A stretch of 44,479 bases of DNA from Geobacteraceae bacterium (GTDB lineage Bacteria > Desulfobacterota > Desulfuromonadia > Geobacterales > Geobacteraceae). Every line of letters starts with the position of its first letter. Positions within the stretch are counted from its first letter, which is position 1. Under the pieces are notes generated by a model, which saw only the letters and a list, made by a program, of their open reading frames with translations, had not been told where the DNA came from and searched no databases. Below, one piece after another: positions 44,403 through 44,479 of this stretch. Location of the stretch: NCBI GenBank assembly GCA_024281055.1, contig JAMXLF010000003.1, forward strand, positions 1 to 44,479, written 5' to 3'. The position numbers and the translations under genes were made by a program.

Positions 44403-44479
<77 letters not shown>

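Overview
The window reads as chromosomal DNA of a high-GC, anaerobic, respiring bacterium of the Geobacter type (Desulfuromonadota). The reasons are a group 1 [NiFe]-hydrogenase with a full hyp maturation set, a nine-CXXCH HAO-like cytochrome, a lactate oxidation operon, a methylmalonyl-CoA module, a hisZ-purA pair and abundant intergenic palindromes. No phage, IS transposase, CRISPR array or rRNA was seen. The assignment rests on gene content and style, not on a database match.

Layout. 1-1334: 3' end of the hydrogenase large subunit and its maturation protease. 1593-7863: hypA, hypB, hypF, hypC, hypD, hypE, interrupted by three heptad-repeat hairpins and two larger structured repeats. 7864-8126: two abutting palindromic elements. 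8194-8379 (-): FmdB-type zinc ribbon. 8566-12253: a translationally coupled set of three genes (beta-propeller-like lipoprotein, HAO-family multiheme cytochrome, divergent acetate-kinase homologue), then a small exported STI1-like protein and an NCS2-like permease (to 14280). 14318-16916 (-): small lipoprotein and a K+-independent-type membrane pyrophosphatase, separated by a bidirectional terminator. 17174-21261: larA, glcD, glcF for lactate use, with heptad hairpins in both junctions. 21495-22058: XRE-cupin regulator with its own promoter and a perfect inverted repeat. 22294-30022: acyl-CoA carboxyltransferase, biotin carboxylase/BCCP, a thymidylate-kinase-like protein with its catalytic motifs lost, methylmalonyl-CoA mutase large subunit and methylmalonyl-CoA epimerase, ending at a strong terminator. 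30249-38304: two closely similar RraA-family genes flanking a tripartite RND efflux operon. 38920-41443: a FlgT/CsgG-like lipoprotein and a DcaP-like porin. 41642-44479: hisZ, purA, tRNA-Lys and tRNA-Glu (the last cut by the window end).

How the genes fit together. The hyp proteins build and insert the Ni-Fe(CN)2CO centre of the hydrogenase encoded at the left edge. LarA would interconvert lactate isomers, and GlcD/GlcF would oxidise lactate to pyruvate. The carboxylase, mutase and epimerase together would run propionyl-CoA to succinyl-CoA or the reverse, but the B12-binding mutase subunit is not in this window.

The most interesting signals are: (i) six intra-operonic hairpins built from imperfect 7-nt repeats, with different heptad sequences but one architecture, each ending just before a Shine-Dalgarno; (ii) a family of larger palindromes with a shared GCGTAG...CTACGC core but unrelated terminal arms; (iii) the degenerate thymidylate-kinase-like protein inside the methylmalonyl-CoA operon; (iv) the cytochrome operon carrying an acetate-kinase homologue with altered nucleotide loops; (v) an RND pump with altered proton-relay residues between duplicated RraA genes.
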